Assembly (NCBI GenBank): GCA_046351215.1
Contig: JAXLYX010000016.1
Coordinates: forward strand, 62,001 to 126,000
Reading direction: 5' to 3'
From: JAXLYX01 sp046351215
Lineage (GTDB): Bacteria; Myxococcota_A; Polyangia; Polyangiales; Houyiibacteriaceae
DNA: 64,000 nt
Shown: positions 16,823-25,317 of the stretch, piece after piece
How the letters are laid out: each line of letters starts with the position of its first letter
How positions within the stretch are numbered: the stretch's first letter is position 1
Notes under the pieces: model-generated
What the model saw: the letters and a program-made list of their open reading frames with translations, nothing else
Told to the model about the DNA's origin: nothing
Databases searched by the model: none
Program-made: the position numbers and the translations under genes

Positions 16823-16953
16823 GCCGCGATGCGAGGATTCGCACGTCGGGACCCTCGAACCGATCGGCGACCGTGTCGCGAAAACCCAGAACCTCGTGAA
16901 CCTCCGGCCGCCGATCGTCACTTCCGGACCAACCCCTCGCCGAAGGATTGGTC

Positions 16954-19566
16954 ATGGTGCGTCCCCTCTTGGCCCTCTTGGTCTTCACGTCGTCGACGTT
17001 GACCTGCAACCGTGCCGAGCGTCCTCGCGAGGGAGGCTGCCCCTTCGACTCCGCGCCGGTGGACGGGGCTTCCTTCGGGGCGACCGGCGCGGCCGTCGTC
17101 GGGGCGGCGAAGCCGAGTGGGGCCGACGTGACGCTCTGCTCCGACGGCGCCGGGTTCGCGGCCTCGGAAGACGCGTACCACCACGTCGGATGGTCCGTCG
17201 CGGGGGAGTTCGTGCTCCGGGCGCGGATCGACTCCGTCTCGAAGGGGGAAGCGACCCTCGCGTTCGCACCGAACCCGGGTGACGATCGGGGGCCACGTCT
17301 CCGAGCGTCGTTCCGTGCGGGAGAAGGTGGCGCGCTGATGCTCTTCGCCGGCGAGCGGACCTCGAACGGGGGAGAGGTGGCGCTCGCGGAGGAGAGCCTC
17401 GGAACGAACGGGGTCGACGTGGAGCTCTCGCGGACCGATGGCCTCTTCCTTCTCCGTGTCTCGGACCCCACGGCCACGGGTGGATTCCGCACCGTCTTCT
17501 CGCGGCAGGCGGCGGCCGAGCTCGCGGTGTCGGGGCGCGCCTACCTGGCGGCGGCTCGCAGGAACGAGGGCGTGCCCGTGGTCGCCACGTTCCGGCGCGT
17601 CTCGATCGAGACGGCCAACGACGTGGCGGACCTCGAATGCGGCGAAACACTCGCCGTCGAGCCGGGCGGCACGCTGACGCTCCGGGGCGCGGAGCTCCAC
17701 ACGATCCGCTCCGTGGACTTCGGCGGACAGCCGACGACGTTCCGGCAGGTCGCCTGGGACCGCCTCGAGATCGACGTGCCCACCGGCATCCCGAGCGGCC
17801 CCGCCACCGTGCATGCCACCAGCCGTGGGCGACGGGTCGTGCTGCGCGACGCCGTCGTCGTCGGCGCCGAGTGGGTCGACGCACGCCTCGGACCCGATGC
17901 GACCGCTCTCGTCGATGCGGCCGGCGGACGGGTGGTCTCGATGGCGGCCGGCGACGACGTCTTCCTCCTCGGCGAGAGGCTCCCCACGGGGAGCGGCACC
18001 CTCGCGTGGTTCGGTGACTCGCCCGCGCGGGTCCTGCCCGACAGCACGTCGACCCGGCTGCACCTCGAGCTCGAGGCGGTGAAGCGGGACGGAGTCGCAT
18101 GCCCGCGCCTCTTCGTGCCGAACGCTCGCTCGCCGCGAGGCTCGGTCCTCTACGGGGACGCCTTCGGCATCGACGCGAGCGCGCATCCGAGGCTCTGTCC
18201 TTCCCTGATCGGCGCGCCGAGCGATGCGCCTCCCGCATCGACCCGGGTGGCGATGGCGAGCGTCCCGCCCTCCCTGATCGGGACCTCCACGCCCCTCCGC
18301 GTGCGCGCCCTCTGGTCGGAGCGCCGGAACGGGTCGACCACGCGAGGCTCGCGCCTCGTCGAGACCCTCGTTCGTCCGGACGGGGGCCACGGCGCCGAGC
18401 GTTGGTTCGAGTCCGTGCGAGCACGCATGAACGAGGCCGTCCAAGGGGAGGAGGACGAGGCGCCGTGTGGCTGCGACGTCACGGCCGCCGCTTCGCCGTC
18501 CGACGGAACGCTCGGCTTCGCCCCATGCTCGATGTCGCCCGGTCCGCTTCCGCCGGTGCCCGACCATCCGAACGCCTTCGTGCCGAACGTGCCGCCGTTC
18601 AGCATCGTCGACATCGCGGCGGCCGCGGGCGTTCCCTCGGCTCCGATCGATTGCGCGGGCGTCTCGCCGGACGATCCCCGTCCCTTCGCCTGGTGCCAGC
18701 TCCGGGCCGTGGTGCAGGCGATTCCGTCGGGGCCGCTCGCCGGCTATCCCACGTTCGAGTCGTATCCATCGCTCGAGTCCGTCTACCAGGCGCACGCCGC
18801 GCCGAACCTCGAAGAGCTCGGTGTGGTGATGCCGTGGGATCGCCTGCCCGACGAGAAGTCCACGATGCTCGAACCCGGGATGGCGGAGAGGTTCGTCGAC
18901 CTCGGCTACGCACATCCGGACGACCTCGGGACCCGCGTCGCCACCTGCACGGCCGACGAGCGCAACTGGATGCCGCGATTCCGCACGGGGGATCGTCTCG
19001 TGAAGCTCTTCTGGGTCACGGGCGCCGAGCTCGGCGACGCCATCGATCCCTCGCTCCTCTACAGCTACCAACCCCCGAGCGGACCGCGCGTCTACCTCGT
19101 CGGCCTCCACATCGGCGTCGCCCGCTTCTTCGAGCCAGGCGAGTACCTGCGGTGGCTGACGTTCTGGGTCCCGCCCACGGGCCCGACGACGGGCGCGTTC
19201 AACGACGCCTGTCCTCCGGGCACCAAGGCCGACATGCCCGCCGACTTCCTCGGAACGGGCTGGGACCAGTTCGTGCTGTGCACGGAGGACGAAGGCCACG
19301 ACTGCGGCAATCCGTGGGGCCCGACCAACGAGTGCGCGGCCGGCTCCGCCGCCGGATGCGAGTCGTGTCATCGAGACCAGGGCGAGGTCCGCTCCGGCCT
19401 CGACGGACAGTTCCTCGCGCCGGCCTGGCTCGGTCGACTCGCCCTGTTCCACGCTTCCGACGTCGTCGAGTCGTACCAGGCCATCCGAGACGGCGACCGC
19501 GACGCGCGGCCCATCGACTGCGCGCTCGGGAGTCAGCAGCTCACCGAGAACCCACTCGATCCCTGA
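16954..19566 (+). CDS. Large secreted lipoprotein with TIG-like domain and a CxxCH motif
   Basis: This is an 870-residue protein, probably exported: it begins MVRPLLALLVFTSSTLTCNR, with a lipobox-like LTC. Residues about 30-210 look like a concanavalin-type beta-sandwich. Residues about 225-295 (GGTLTLRGAELHTIRSVDFG onward) resemble a TIG/IPT Ig-like domain. The C-terminal half is cysteine-rich and contains CESCH at residues 802-806, the c-type haem attachment pattern, within a region resembling di-haem or matrix proteins. No enzyme motif is seen. It could be a surface cytochrome-like protein or simply a disulfide-rich protein with a chance CxxCH. It stands alone on its strand. Confidence 0.6.
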   Translation: MVRPLLALLVFTSSTLTCNRAERPREGGCPFDSAPVDGASFGATGAAVVGAAKPSGADVTLCSDGAGFAASEDAYHHVGWSVAGEFVLRARIDSVSKGEATLAFAPNPGDDRGPRLRASFRAGEGGALMLFAGERTSNGGEVALAEESLGTNGVDVELSRTDGLFLLRVSDPTATGGFRTVFSRQAAAELAVSGRAYLAAARRNEGVPVVATFRRVSIETANDVADLECGETLAVEPGGTLTLRGAELHTIRSVDFGGQPTTFRQVAWDRLEIDVPTGIPSGPATVHATSRGRRVVLRDAVVVGAEWVDARLGPDATALVDAAGGRVVSMAAGDDVFLLGERLPTGSGTLAWFGDSPARVLPDSTSTRLHLELEAVKRDGVACPRLFVPNARSPRGSVLYGDAFGIDASAHPRLCPSLIGAPSDAPPASTRVAMASVPPSLIGTSTPLRVRALWSERRNGSTTRGSRLVETLVRPDGGHGAERWFESVRARMNEAVQGEEDEAPCGCDVTAAASPSDGTLGFAPCSMSPGPLPPVPDHPNAFVPNVPPFSIVDIAAAAGVPSAPIDCAGVSPDDPRPFAWCQLRAVVQAIPSGPLAGYPTFESYPSLESVYQAHAAPNLEELGVVMPWDRLPDEKSTMLEPGMAERFVDLGYAHPDDLGTRVATCTADERNWMPRFRTGDRLVKLFWVTGAELGDAIDPSLLYSYQPPSGPRVYLVGLHIGVARFFEPGEYLRWLTFWVPPTGPTTGAFNDACPPGTKADMPADFLGTGWDQFVLCTEDEGHDCGNPWGPTNECAAGSAAGCESCHRDQGEVRSGLDGQFLAPAWLGRLALFHASDVVESYQAIRDGDRDARPIDCALGSQQLTENPLDP

Positions 19567-19675
19567 GGCGAGCCGGGCGCTCCGTCCCATGCCGTTGCGG
19601 CCGGGAGGCGCTCGGGCGCACCATGGGGGCACGAGCCGGTTCACCGCACGTCGAGCGGGCTCGGCGGAGGAAGCC

Positions 19676-20017
19676 ATGGTCCACGTCCCCGAGTGCGAGA
19701 GCTGCCGAGGGTCGGGCGAGATGCCGACCGACTACGGCCCCCTGGATTGCCCCGACTGCGGCGGCTCGGGCCTCCTGCCTTCGCGGAGCGCGTTCGTCGA
19801 TTGGCGCTCGCGCGATCTCGAGCGGGCGATCGCCCGTGGAGCCGACGTGCGTTCGCACGACGTCGCCTGGCTCGTCGAGGAGATCCGCCGGGCGCGCGGT
19901 GCGCTCACGGAGATCGTGGCGCTCGCGCACGACGTCGAGGACGACGACGCGATCTCGAAGCGCATCCGGTTCGTCGCGAACCGAGCGCTGGGGCTCTACG
20001 AATCCCCGACGCGATGA
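19676..20017 (+). CDS. Small DnaJ-type zinc-finger protein
   Basis: This is a 113-residue protein whose first 35 residues hold two CxxCxGxG repeats (CESCRGSG and CPDCGGSG), the zinc-binding unit of DnaJ central domains. Only two of the usual four repeats are present, enough for one zinc site. The rest is helical (SRDLERAIARGADV, EEIRRARGALTEIVAL) and has no J domain. GGAGGAAGCC directly precedes ATG 19676, a near-perfect ribosome-binding site. Likely roles include binding unfolded protein or another partner, but this cannot be decided. It is followed by the oxidoreductase gene at 20256 in the same direction. Confidence 0.7.
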   Translation: MVHVPECESCRGSGEMPTDYGPLDCPDCGGSGLLPSRSAFVDWRSRDLERAIARGADVRSHDVAWLVEEIRRARGALTEIVALAHDVEDDDAISKRIRFVANRALGLYESPTR

Positions 20018-20255
20018 TGCTCCCGTCGCCCACCGGGTCGGTGGCGGCACGCACCTCTTCCTCGTCCGGGCCTTCACGGCGCCGCGGATCGCCACGTGCC
20101 CGGACGCGGCTCTCGGTCCTCTCGAGAGCGACGACCCCGTCGAGCTTGTTGCGGATGCGACGATCGGCGTAGAGTTCCGGCTCTCGCGCGGAGCCCTCCT
20201 CCGCGCCGCCCCGAAGGCTCTCCGTCGAGGCCTTCGCGCCGCGAGAGGAGCGCTC

Positions 20256-21230
20256 ATGGAGTCGGTGCAGATCGATCGGTACGGAGACGCGAGCTGTCTC
20301 TCGGTTCGATCCGTGGAGCCCGCGGCCCCGGGACCGTCCGAGGTCCGCGTCCGCGTGCGAGCGGCATCCGTCAACGCGGCCGACCTCCACATGCTGCACG
20401 GGACGCCGCTGCCGCTCCGGCTCGCGGTGGGTTTCTCGCGTCCGCATCGGATCCGTGGCTTCGGCGCCGACGTCGCGGGCGTCGTCGAATCGGTCGGCGC
20501 GCAGGTCACGCGACTCCGCGTCGGCGACGAGGTCTTCGGCGACCTCTCCGGCTGCGGCTTCGGGGCCGCGTCGACGCTCGTCACCGCGCCCGAGTCCGCG
20601 CTCGTGCACAAGCCGCGGCGACTCACGTTCGAGCAGGCCGCCGCCGTGCCGATGGCGGCCGCGACGGCGCTGAACGGTCTCTGCGGCGTGGCGGGCCTCG
20701 CGCAGGGCCAGCGCCTCCTCGTCGTCGGCGCCACGGGGGGCGTGGGCTCCTTCGCGATGCAGCTCGGGGCCTCGATGGGCGCCGAGGTGACCGCGTTGGC
20801 GCGCGCCGAGAAGCGCGCCGCGCTCGAGGCGCTCGAGGTCGGTCGCGTCGTGGACTCCGAGGCGCTCGGTCGCGGCGAGCTCGGGACGTTCGACGTCGTG
20901 CTCGACGCCGCCGCGTTCGGCTCGCCCTTCGCCTACCGCGCGCACCTCGTCCCCGGCGGCGTCTACGTCCTCGCCGGTGGCAGCTTCGGCGCGCTGCTCA
21001 CCGTCGGGCTCTTCGGGGGTCTCGCGAGGCTCGTGACGGGCCGTCGGTTCCGGACCTACGTCTCGACGCCGAAGGTCGAGGACCTCGAGACCCTCGCTCG
21101 CCTCTGCGACGAGGGCCGCCTCCGCCCGCTCGTCGACCGGGTGTTCCCGCTCCGCGAGGCGGCCGCCGCGGTCGCGCGTCTCGAGCGACGTGAAGCGGTC
21201 GGCAAGGTGGTGCTCTCCGTCGAGGGCTGA
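20256..21230 (+). CDS. Zinc-independent quinone oxidoreductase-like MDR protein
   Basis: This is an NAD(P)H-dependent medium-chain dehydrogenase/reductase of 324 residues. It has the MDR N-terminal GroES-like fold with ASVNAADLHMLHG and FGADVAGVVESVG. The nucleotide-binding motif is VVGATGGVGSFAMQLGASMGA (about residues 159-179), the AxxGxxG variant of quinone reductases. The structural and catalytic zinc cysteines of alcohol dehydrogenases are absent, so a quinone or enone reductase activity is expected. GAGAGGAGCGCTC precedes ATG 20256. The gene stands between the zinc-finger gene and the SulP transporter gene, all on the same strand. Confidence 0.85.
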   Translation: MESVQIDRYGDASCLSVRSVEPAAPGPSEVRVRVRAASVNAADLHMLHGTPLPLRLAVGFSRPHRIRGFGADVAGVVESVGAQVTRLRVGDEVFGDLSGCGFGAASTLVTAPESALVHKPRRLTFEQAAAVPMAAATALNGLCGVAGLAQGQRLLVVGATGGVGSFAMQLGASMGAEVTALARAEKRAALEALEVGRVVDSEALGRGELGTFDVVLDAAAFGSPFAYRAHLVPGGVYVLAGGSFGALLTVGLFGGLARLVTGRRFRTYVSTPKVEDLETLARLCDEGRLRPLVDRVFPLREAAAAVARLERREAVGKVVLSVEG

Positions 21231-21326
21231 CGCAGCTCCGAGGCCAGCGCGATGCAGGGAGTCGCGCGGAGCGGGTGGCACCGCCGGCGTCGTCGAGAGC
21301 GACTCCCGACGTGGTATGAGGGAAGG

Positions 21327-22994
21327 GTGATTGCCCTTCTCGAAGCTCGCCGCGCGGGTCTCCTGGGTCGCGACCATTGGACCCGCAACGTCGTCGCCGG
21401 CGCCATCGTCGGCGTGGTGGCCCTGCCACTCGCCATGGCCTTCGCGATCGCCTCCGGGGCGAAGCCCGAGCAGGGCCTCTACACCGCGATCCTGGCGGGT
21501 TTCGTCGTCTCCGTCTTCGGCGGCAGTCGCGTGCAGATCGCCGGACCCACGGGCGCGTTCATCGTCGTGCTCTCCGACATCACCGCGCGATACGGCGTCG
21601 GTGGGCTCCAGGTCGCGACGTTCATGGCCGGGGTCGTGCTCGTCGGCCTCGGCGTCGCACGGCTCGGTGCGATGGTGAAGTTCATCCCGGATCCCGTGAT
21701 CGTGGGCTTCACCTCGGGGATCGGGCTCACCATCTTCGTCGGTCAATGGCGCGACTTCTTCGGGCTCGAACCCGCCACGGGTCACCACTTCCACGAGCGA
21801 CTCTGGCAGTTCGTCCGCGCCTTGCCCCACCTGCACCCCGCCACGACGGCCCTCGGCTGCGTGGCGCTCGCCGCCGTCGTCCTTTCTCCACGCATCCCGG
21901 GGCTTCGTCGGATCCCGGGTCCCCTCGTGGCGCTGGTCCTCGGCACCGCGCTCCAGGCCGGTCTTCGTCTCGACGGAGTGGCCACGATCGGGAGCGCCTT
22001 CGGAGGCATCCCCCGTGGGCTTCCCTCGCCCGCGCTCCTCGACATCGACCTCGACGGAGTCCTCGAGCTCATCGGCCCCGCCTTCACCATCGCGATGCTC
22101 GGCGCCATCGAGTCGTTGCTCTCGGCCGTGGTCGCCGACGGGATGGCGGGCACGAGGCACGACTCGAACCAGGAGCTCATCGGTCAGGGCCTCGCGAACA
22201 TCCTCGCTCCTCTCTTCGGCGGATTCGCGGCGACGGGAGCGATCGCACGCACGGCCACCAACGTCCGCAACGGCGGCACGAGCCCGCTCGCGGGCATCGT
22301 GCACTCCGTGACCCTCGTGCTGGTGATCCTGGTCCTCGCCCCCCTCGCGACCGGCGTGCCGCTCTGCGTGCTCGCGGCGATCCTCTTCGTCGTCGCGTGG
22401 AACATGAGCGAGGCGAGGCATTTCGCGAAGATCGTCCGCCGCGCCCCGCGGGGGGACGTCGTCATCCTCCTCCTGACCTTCGCGCTCACGGTCTTCGCGG
22501 ACCTGGTGGTCGCCGTGAACATCGGCGTGATCCTGGCGACCCTGAACTTCCTCCGACGCATGGCCTCGAGCGTCGAGGTGGCGGAGCTGAAAGGAGGCGA
22601 GCTCGCGCAGCACGCGGGTCTGGAGCTGCCGAAGGACGTCGTCGTCTATTCGGTGGAGGGCCCCTTCTTCTTCGGTGCCGTCGAGAAATTCGAGCGCGCC
22701 ATGGCGAGCACGCATGCCGATCCCCGCGTGCTGGTCCTGCGGCTCGGTTGGGTTCCCTTCGTCGACGCCACGGCCCTCGAGACGCTCGAGGAGGCGCTCG
22801 TCGGCCTGAAGAAGCGTGGCGTGGTGGTCCTGCTCGTCGGCGTGAATCCGAAGGTCGAGGCGCAGCTCGAGAAGGCGGAGATCCTCGACCTCGTCGGACG
22901 CGAGAACGTCTTCGCCGAGCTCGCGCCGGCGCTCCGGGCGAGCGAGACGCGTCGGTCCTCGAAGCGACCTCCGTCCGCGAGGCCGGTGGGGTAG
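21327..22994 (+). CDS. SulP-family anion transporter with STAS domain
   Basis: This is an inner-membrane transporter of the SLC26/SulP family for sulfate, bicarbonate or similar anions. From GTG 21327 it has 555 residues. The first membrane helices begin RNVVAGAIVGVVALPLAMAF and GLYTAILAGFVVSVFGGS, with the conserved IAGPTGAFIVVL. The STAS domain occupies about residues 430-540 (VVVYSVEGPFFFGAVEKFER, ILRLGWVPFVDATALETLEE-like), including the conserved D-A-T segment. GAGGGAAGG precedes the start. The specific substrate cannot be assigned. It converges with the M6 protease gene. Confidence 0.92.
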   Translation: MIALLEARRAGLLGRDHWTRNVVAGAIVGVVALPLAMAFAIASGAKPEQGLYTAILAGFVVSVFGGSRVQIAGPTGAFIVVLSDITARYGVGGLQVATFMAGVVLVGLGVARLGAMVKFIPDPVIVGFTSGIGLTIFVGQWRDFFGLEPATGHHFHERLWQFVRALPHLHPATTALGCVALAAVVLSPRIPGLRRIPGPLVALVLGTALQAGLRLDGVATIGSAFGGIPRGLPSPALLDIDLDGVLELIGPAFTIAMLGAIESLLSAVVADGMAGTRHDSNQELIGQGLANILAPLFGGFAATGAIARTATNVRNGGTSPLAGIVHSVTLVLVILVLAPLATGVPLCVLAAILFVVAWNMSEARHFAKIVRRAPRGDVVILLLTFALTVFADLVVAVNIGVILATLNFLRRMASSVEVAELKGGELAQHAGLELPKDVVVYSVEGPFFFGAVEKFERAMASTHADPRVLVLRLGWVPFVDATALETLEEALVGLKKRGVVVLLVGVNPKVEAQLEKAEILDLVGRENVFAELAPALRASETRRSSKRPPSARPVG

Positions 22995-22996
22995 TC

Positions 22997-23018
22997 GCCG
23001 CGTCCTTCCGGGCGCGGC
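22997..23018. terminator. Possible terminator hairpin after SulP gene
   Basis: GCCGCG (22997-23002) pairs with CGCGGC (23013-23018) across a ten-base loop, directly after the SulP stop and before the convergent M6 protease gene. No T tract. Confidence 0.3.
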
Positions 23019-23073
23019 TCGCAACCTCCGGCACGGGCCGGGCGACGACGCGTAGGTCTCGCCGAGCCGGAGC

Positions 23074-24561
23074 TCACGGCCAGGCGCCGAACGCGCTCTC
23101 GAGCGGGAAGAGCGAGACCTGGTCGCACGTCATGCGGCCGGACGTCGTCGCGCCGAACCCTCCGAGCCTGCAGGCGACGTCGACGGACGACGAGGTGCTC
23201 TGCACGATCATGCAGCGACGCGTCCACGGGAACGTCCCGTAGAGCCCGGGGGTCGACACGAACGTGCCGGAGAGAGAGAGCGTCGCGCCCGCGCCTCCCG
23301 TCACGTTCTCGCCCTCGAGGAAGCCGCAGACGTAGCTCGAGGCGTTCGGCACGAGCCCGGTGACGGGCGTCGACCATTGGGCGTCGTTCTCCGTCGCGGC
23401 CTCGATCGAGAGGCCGTGACTCGAGCCGTTCGCGCCCGACGGCGTCCAGGCGAACGACGCCGCGGCGGGCATCCACGCGCTCGTGCTCCAGCCGCTCGCA
23501 TCCGATTCGACGTCCGGATTCGTGACGAGGTTCGACGCGGAGCCCATGCCGGACGAGAGGATCGTGAGGTCGAACGCGAGCGCTCCGTCCGTCGTGAAGT
23601 GCAGCCCGTCGATCGAGAACACCGGATCGCCGCCGAAGTAGGTGCGGAGCACGAAGGGCCGGAGGAGCCCCGGGTTGTCGGGGAACGCGAGGTCGTCGAC
23701 CTCGGGCGCGTGGCTCGCGGCGGTGGTCCCGTCCGCGGGCTCGAGCTTCACGAGCGGTGGATCCGTGCCCTGGGTCGAGGCCTCGAAGACGTGGAGCACC
23801 GCGAGACCGTCGTAGGCGAAGCTCCCCGCGGAGCCGTAGCCCGAGGCCGGTCTCCGACGGTATTCGAGGAGGAAGTACTCCTCGGGTCGCGCCGTCGGGA
23901 CCCGCACCGCGAAGAGGTGATCGTCGGCGCTCGGGACCACCACGCCGGTCGTCGTCTGGTCGAGGGTGACGGGTTCGACCCAGCCCAGGCGGACGCGCTC
24001 GTACGCGGTGAAATCGTTCGGGGGAAGCGGCCAGCTCGAGGCCATCACGGTGAGGTCGTAGAGCGTGTCGTACGTCCCGTAGAGGTCTTGGATCCCGAGC
24101 GCATGCGCGAGCTCGTGGTTGAAGTTGCCCGTGACGTGACCGACGATGCTCGTGCTGTGTTGGACGTCGACGAAGAGGTTCGCGCCCCCGTTCTGTGAGG
24201 TGCCTCCGACGGCGTAGTCCGGAATCGTCCCCTGGCTCGCGAGGATCGCCCACATCCCGTCGAGGACTCCGTCGCTGTCCACGTCGTAGTCCGCCACGTC
24301 GACCTGCTGCTTCGTCAGCCTCACCACCTCGTCGCGGAACGCGGGCCAGCCCGAGAACGTCGTCCCGGCGAGGGTCGTCGCGAGCTGCACCCGGACGACG
24401 TCCCACGCCGTGCTCTCGCGCCCGCGGCTCAGCCAGTTCCAGTGGGCCTCCATCTCCCGCAGCTGCGCGTCGACGTCCGAGAGGTCGTTCATGCCCGGGC
24501 CGGCGTAGTCCTCGAGCCCCACGTCGGCGTAGTCGACGACGACGCAGAGCCCGCGACGCAA
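23074..24561 (-). CDS. M6-like (immune inhibitor A type) metalloprotease, C-terminal part of a split gene
   Basis: This part holds a zinc metalloprotease catalytic domain: NHELAHALGIQDLYG gives HExxH plus the following conserved residues, and YDLTVMASSWPLPPND is typical of M6/gametolysin-like peptidases. A C-terminal beta-rich region with paired cysteines follows (from about residue 350). The first possible start, TTG 24561, has no ribosome-binding site. The reading frame continues upstream through one TAA (24571-24573) into the lipoprotein segment at 24571-25149 in the same frame. The likeliest reading is a single secreted protease gene interrupted by a nonsense codon; readthrough, recent decay or a sequencing error are alternatives. 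The protein would be surface-anchored and extracellular. Confidence 0.75.
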   Translation of the reverse strand: MRRGLCVVVDYADVGLEDYAGPGMNDLSDVDAQLREMEAHWNWLSRGRESTAWDVVRVQLATTLAGTTFSGWPAFRDEVVRLTKQQVDVADYDVDSDGVLDGMWAILASQGTIPDYAVGGTSQNGGANLFVDVQHSTSIVGHVTGNFNHELAHALGIQDLYGTYDTLYDLTVMASSWPLPPNDFTAYERVRLGWVEPVTLDQTTTGVVVPSADDHLFAVRVPTARPEEYFLLEYRRRPASGYGSAGSFAYDGLAVLHVFEASTQGTDPPLVKLEPADGTTAASHAPEVDDLAFPDNPGLLRPFVLRTYFGGDPVFSIDGLHFTTDGALAFDLTILSSGMGSASNLVTNPDVESDASGWSTSAWMPAAASFAWTPSGANGSSHGLSIEAATENDAQWSTPVTGLVPNASSYVCGFLEGENVTGGAGATLSLSGTFVSTPGLYGTFPWTRRCMIVQSTSSSVDVACRLGGFGATTSGRMTCDQVSLFPLESAFGAWP

Positions 24562-24570
24562 GGGCGCCTG

Positions 24571-25149
24571 TTACGTCGCGTACGACGAGACGCGCGCGCC
24601 GTCCGGACCGCTCGAGAGCTCGGCGTGGAGCGTCACGCCGGTCAGCGGGAGGCCATCCACCGTGACGCTCGTCGCGGCGCCGAGCGGCGGGCTCTCGTAG
24701 ACGTCCGCGGCCCCGGGGGTCGTGCCGATGCGGAGCCGATAGCCCTCGCCGCCTCCGGTCCAGACGAAGACCTGCCGCCGTGCGCGGAGAGCGCTCCCGT
24801 CGGGAGGCGAGACGATCGTCGGCACGACGCCCGCGTCCTGGCCGGCGTCGGTTCCCGCGTCGGTTCCGGCGTCGACCGCGGCGTCCTGGCCGGCGTCGGT
24901 TCGGGCATCCTCGCCCGCGTCGGCTCCGGCGTCGACCGCGGCGTCCTCGCCCGCGTCGGCTCCGGCGTCGACCGCGGCGTCCTCGCCCGCGTCGGCTCCG
25001 GCGTCCTCGCCCGCGTCGATCGCGGCGTCCGTCGTCGGCCCGGAGCTCTCGCGCGGACAGCCCGACACGAGCGCGAGCACGGCCGCCCACGCGCCCGCGC
25101 GGGCCAGGCTCCGTCGCCATGCCGAGTCCGTGTCCGCCCTTCGAGGCAT
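24571..25149 (-). CDS. Lipoprotein leader, DAG linker and Ig-like domain; N-terminal part of split M6 protease
   Basis: From ATG 25147-25149 the product has 192 residues: a signal peptide with lipobox (LALVSGC), then a low-complexity linker of Asp-Ala-Gly repeats (about residues 35-100), then a small beta-sandwich domain (IVSPPDGSALRARRQVFVWT). It ends at TAA 24571-24573. The downstream codons QAPLRRGLCVVVDYAD continue in the same frame into the metalloprotease catalytic domain, so this is probably the front half of one gene. A purine-rich AAGGGGGCG precedes the ATG. The linker is coded by exact 36-bp tandem repeats, a site prone to slippage. Confidence 0.65.
   Translation of the reverse strand: MPRRADTDSAWRRSLARAGAWAAVLALVSGCPRESSGPTTDAAIDAGEDAGADAGEDAAVDAGADAGEDAAVDAGADAGEDARTDAGQDAAVDAGTDAGTDAGQDAGVVPTIVSPPDGSALRARRQVFVWTGGGEGYRLRIGTTPGAADVYESPPLGAATSVTVDGLPLTGVTLHAELSSGPDGARVSSYAT
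24931..25002. repeat. Exact 36-bp tandem repeat, two units, in DAG linker
   Basis: Two identical 36-bp units (24931-24966 and 24967-25002) encode a 12-residue Asp-Ala-Gly-Glu repeat; partial and variant units extend from about 24838 to 25030. The unit length is a multiple of three, so copy-number change would keep the frame. Confidence 0.85.
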
Positions 25150-25275
25150 CCATCGCCCCCTTCGGGAGGAGGTACGCACGCGAAGCGATGGCCGCCGCCC
25201 GACGTCGTCCGGCCGGCCGGCGGGGTCCCGGTCTAGGGACCGCCGCGGCGGGTCCGTGTCCGCTTCGGCCAATCA

Positions 25276-25291
25276 TGGAAGCGTGCTTCCA
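25276..25291. promoter_or_regulatory. Palindromic operator upstream of TetR-ERG2 operon
   Basis: TGGAAGCGTGCTTCCA is a perfect dyad with seven-base arms and a two-base centre, 27 bp upstream of the TetR start at 25318. This size and position fit an autoregulatory TetR operator. Which protein binds is inferred from adjacency. Confidence 0.55.
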
Positions 25292-25317
25292 AAGAGAATC
25301 GAGCAATAGATAGGGAT

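Noticed and set aside
16918..23024. Very long open frames on the minus strand opposite the lipoprotein gene at 16954 and the genes at 20256-22994
   Set aside because: High GC leaves antisense frames open; the translations are Arg/Gly/Glu-rich without domains, while the plus-strand genes show clear families.
24838..25030. Regular repeats resembling a small CRISPR array
   Set aside because: Units are contiguous with no unique spacers and encode an in-frame Asp-Ala-Gly linker.
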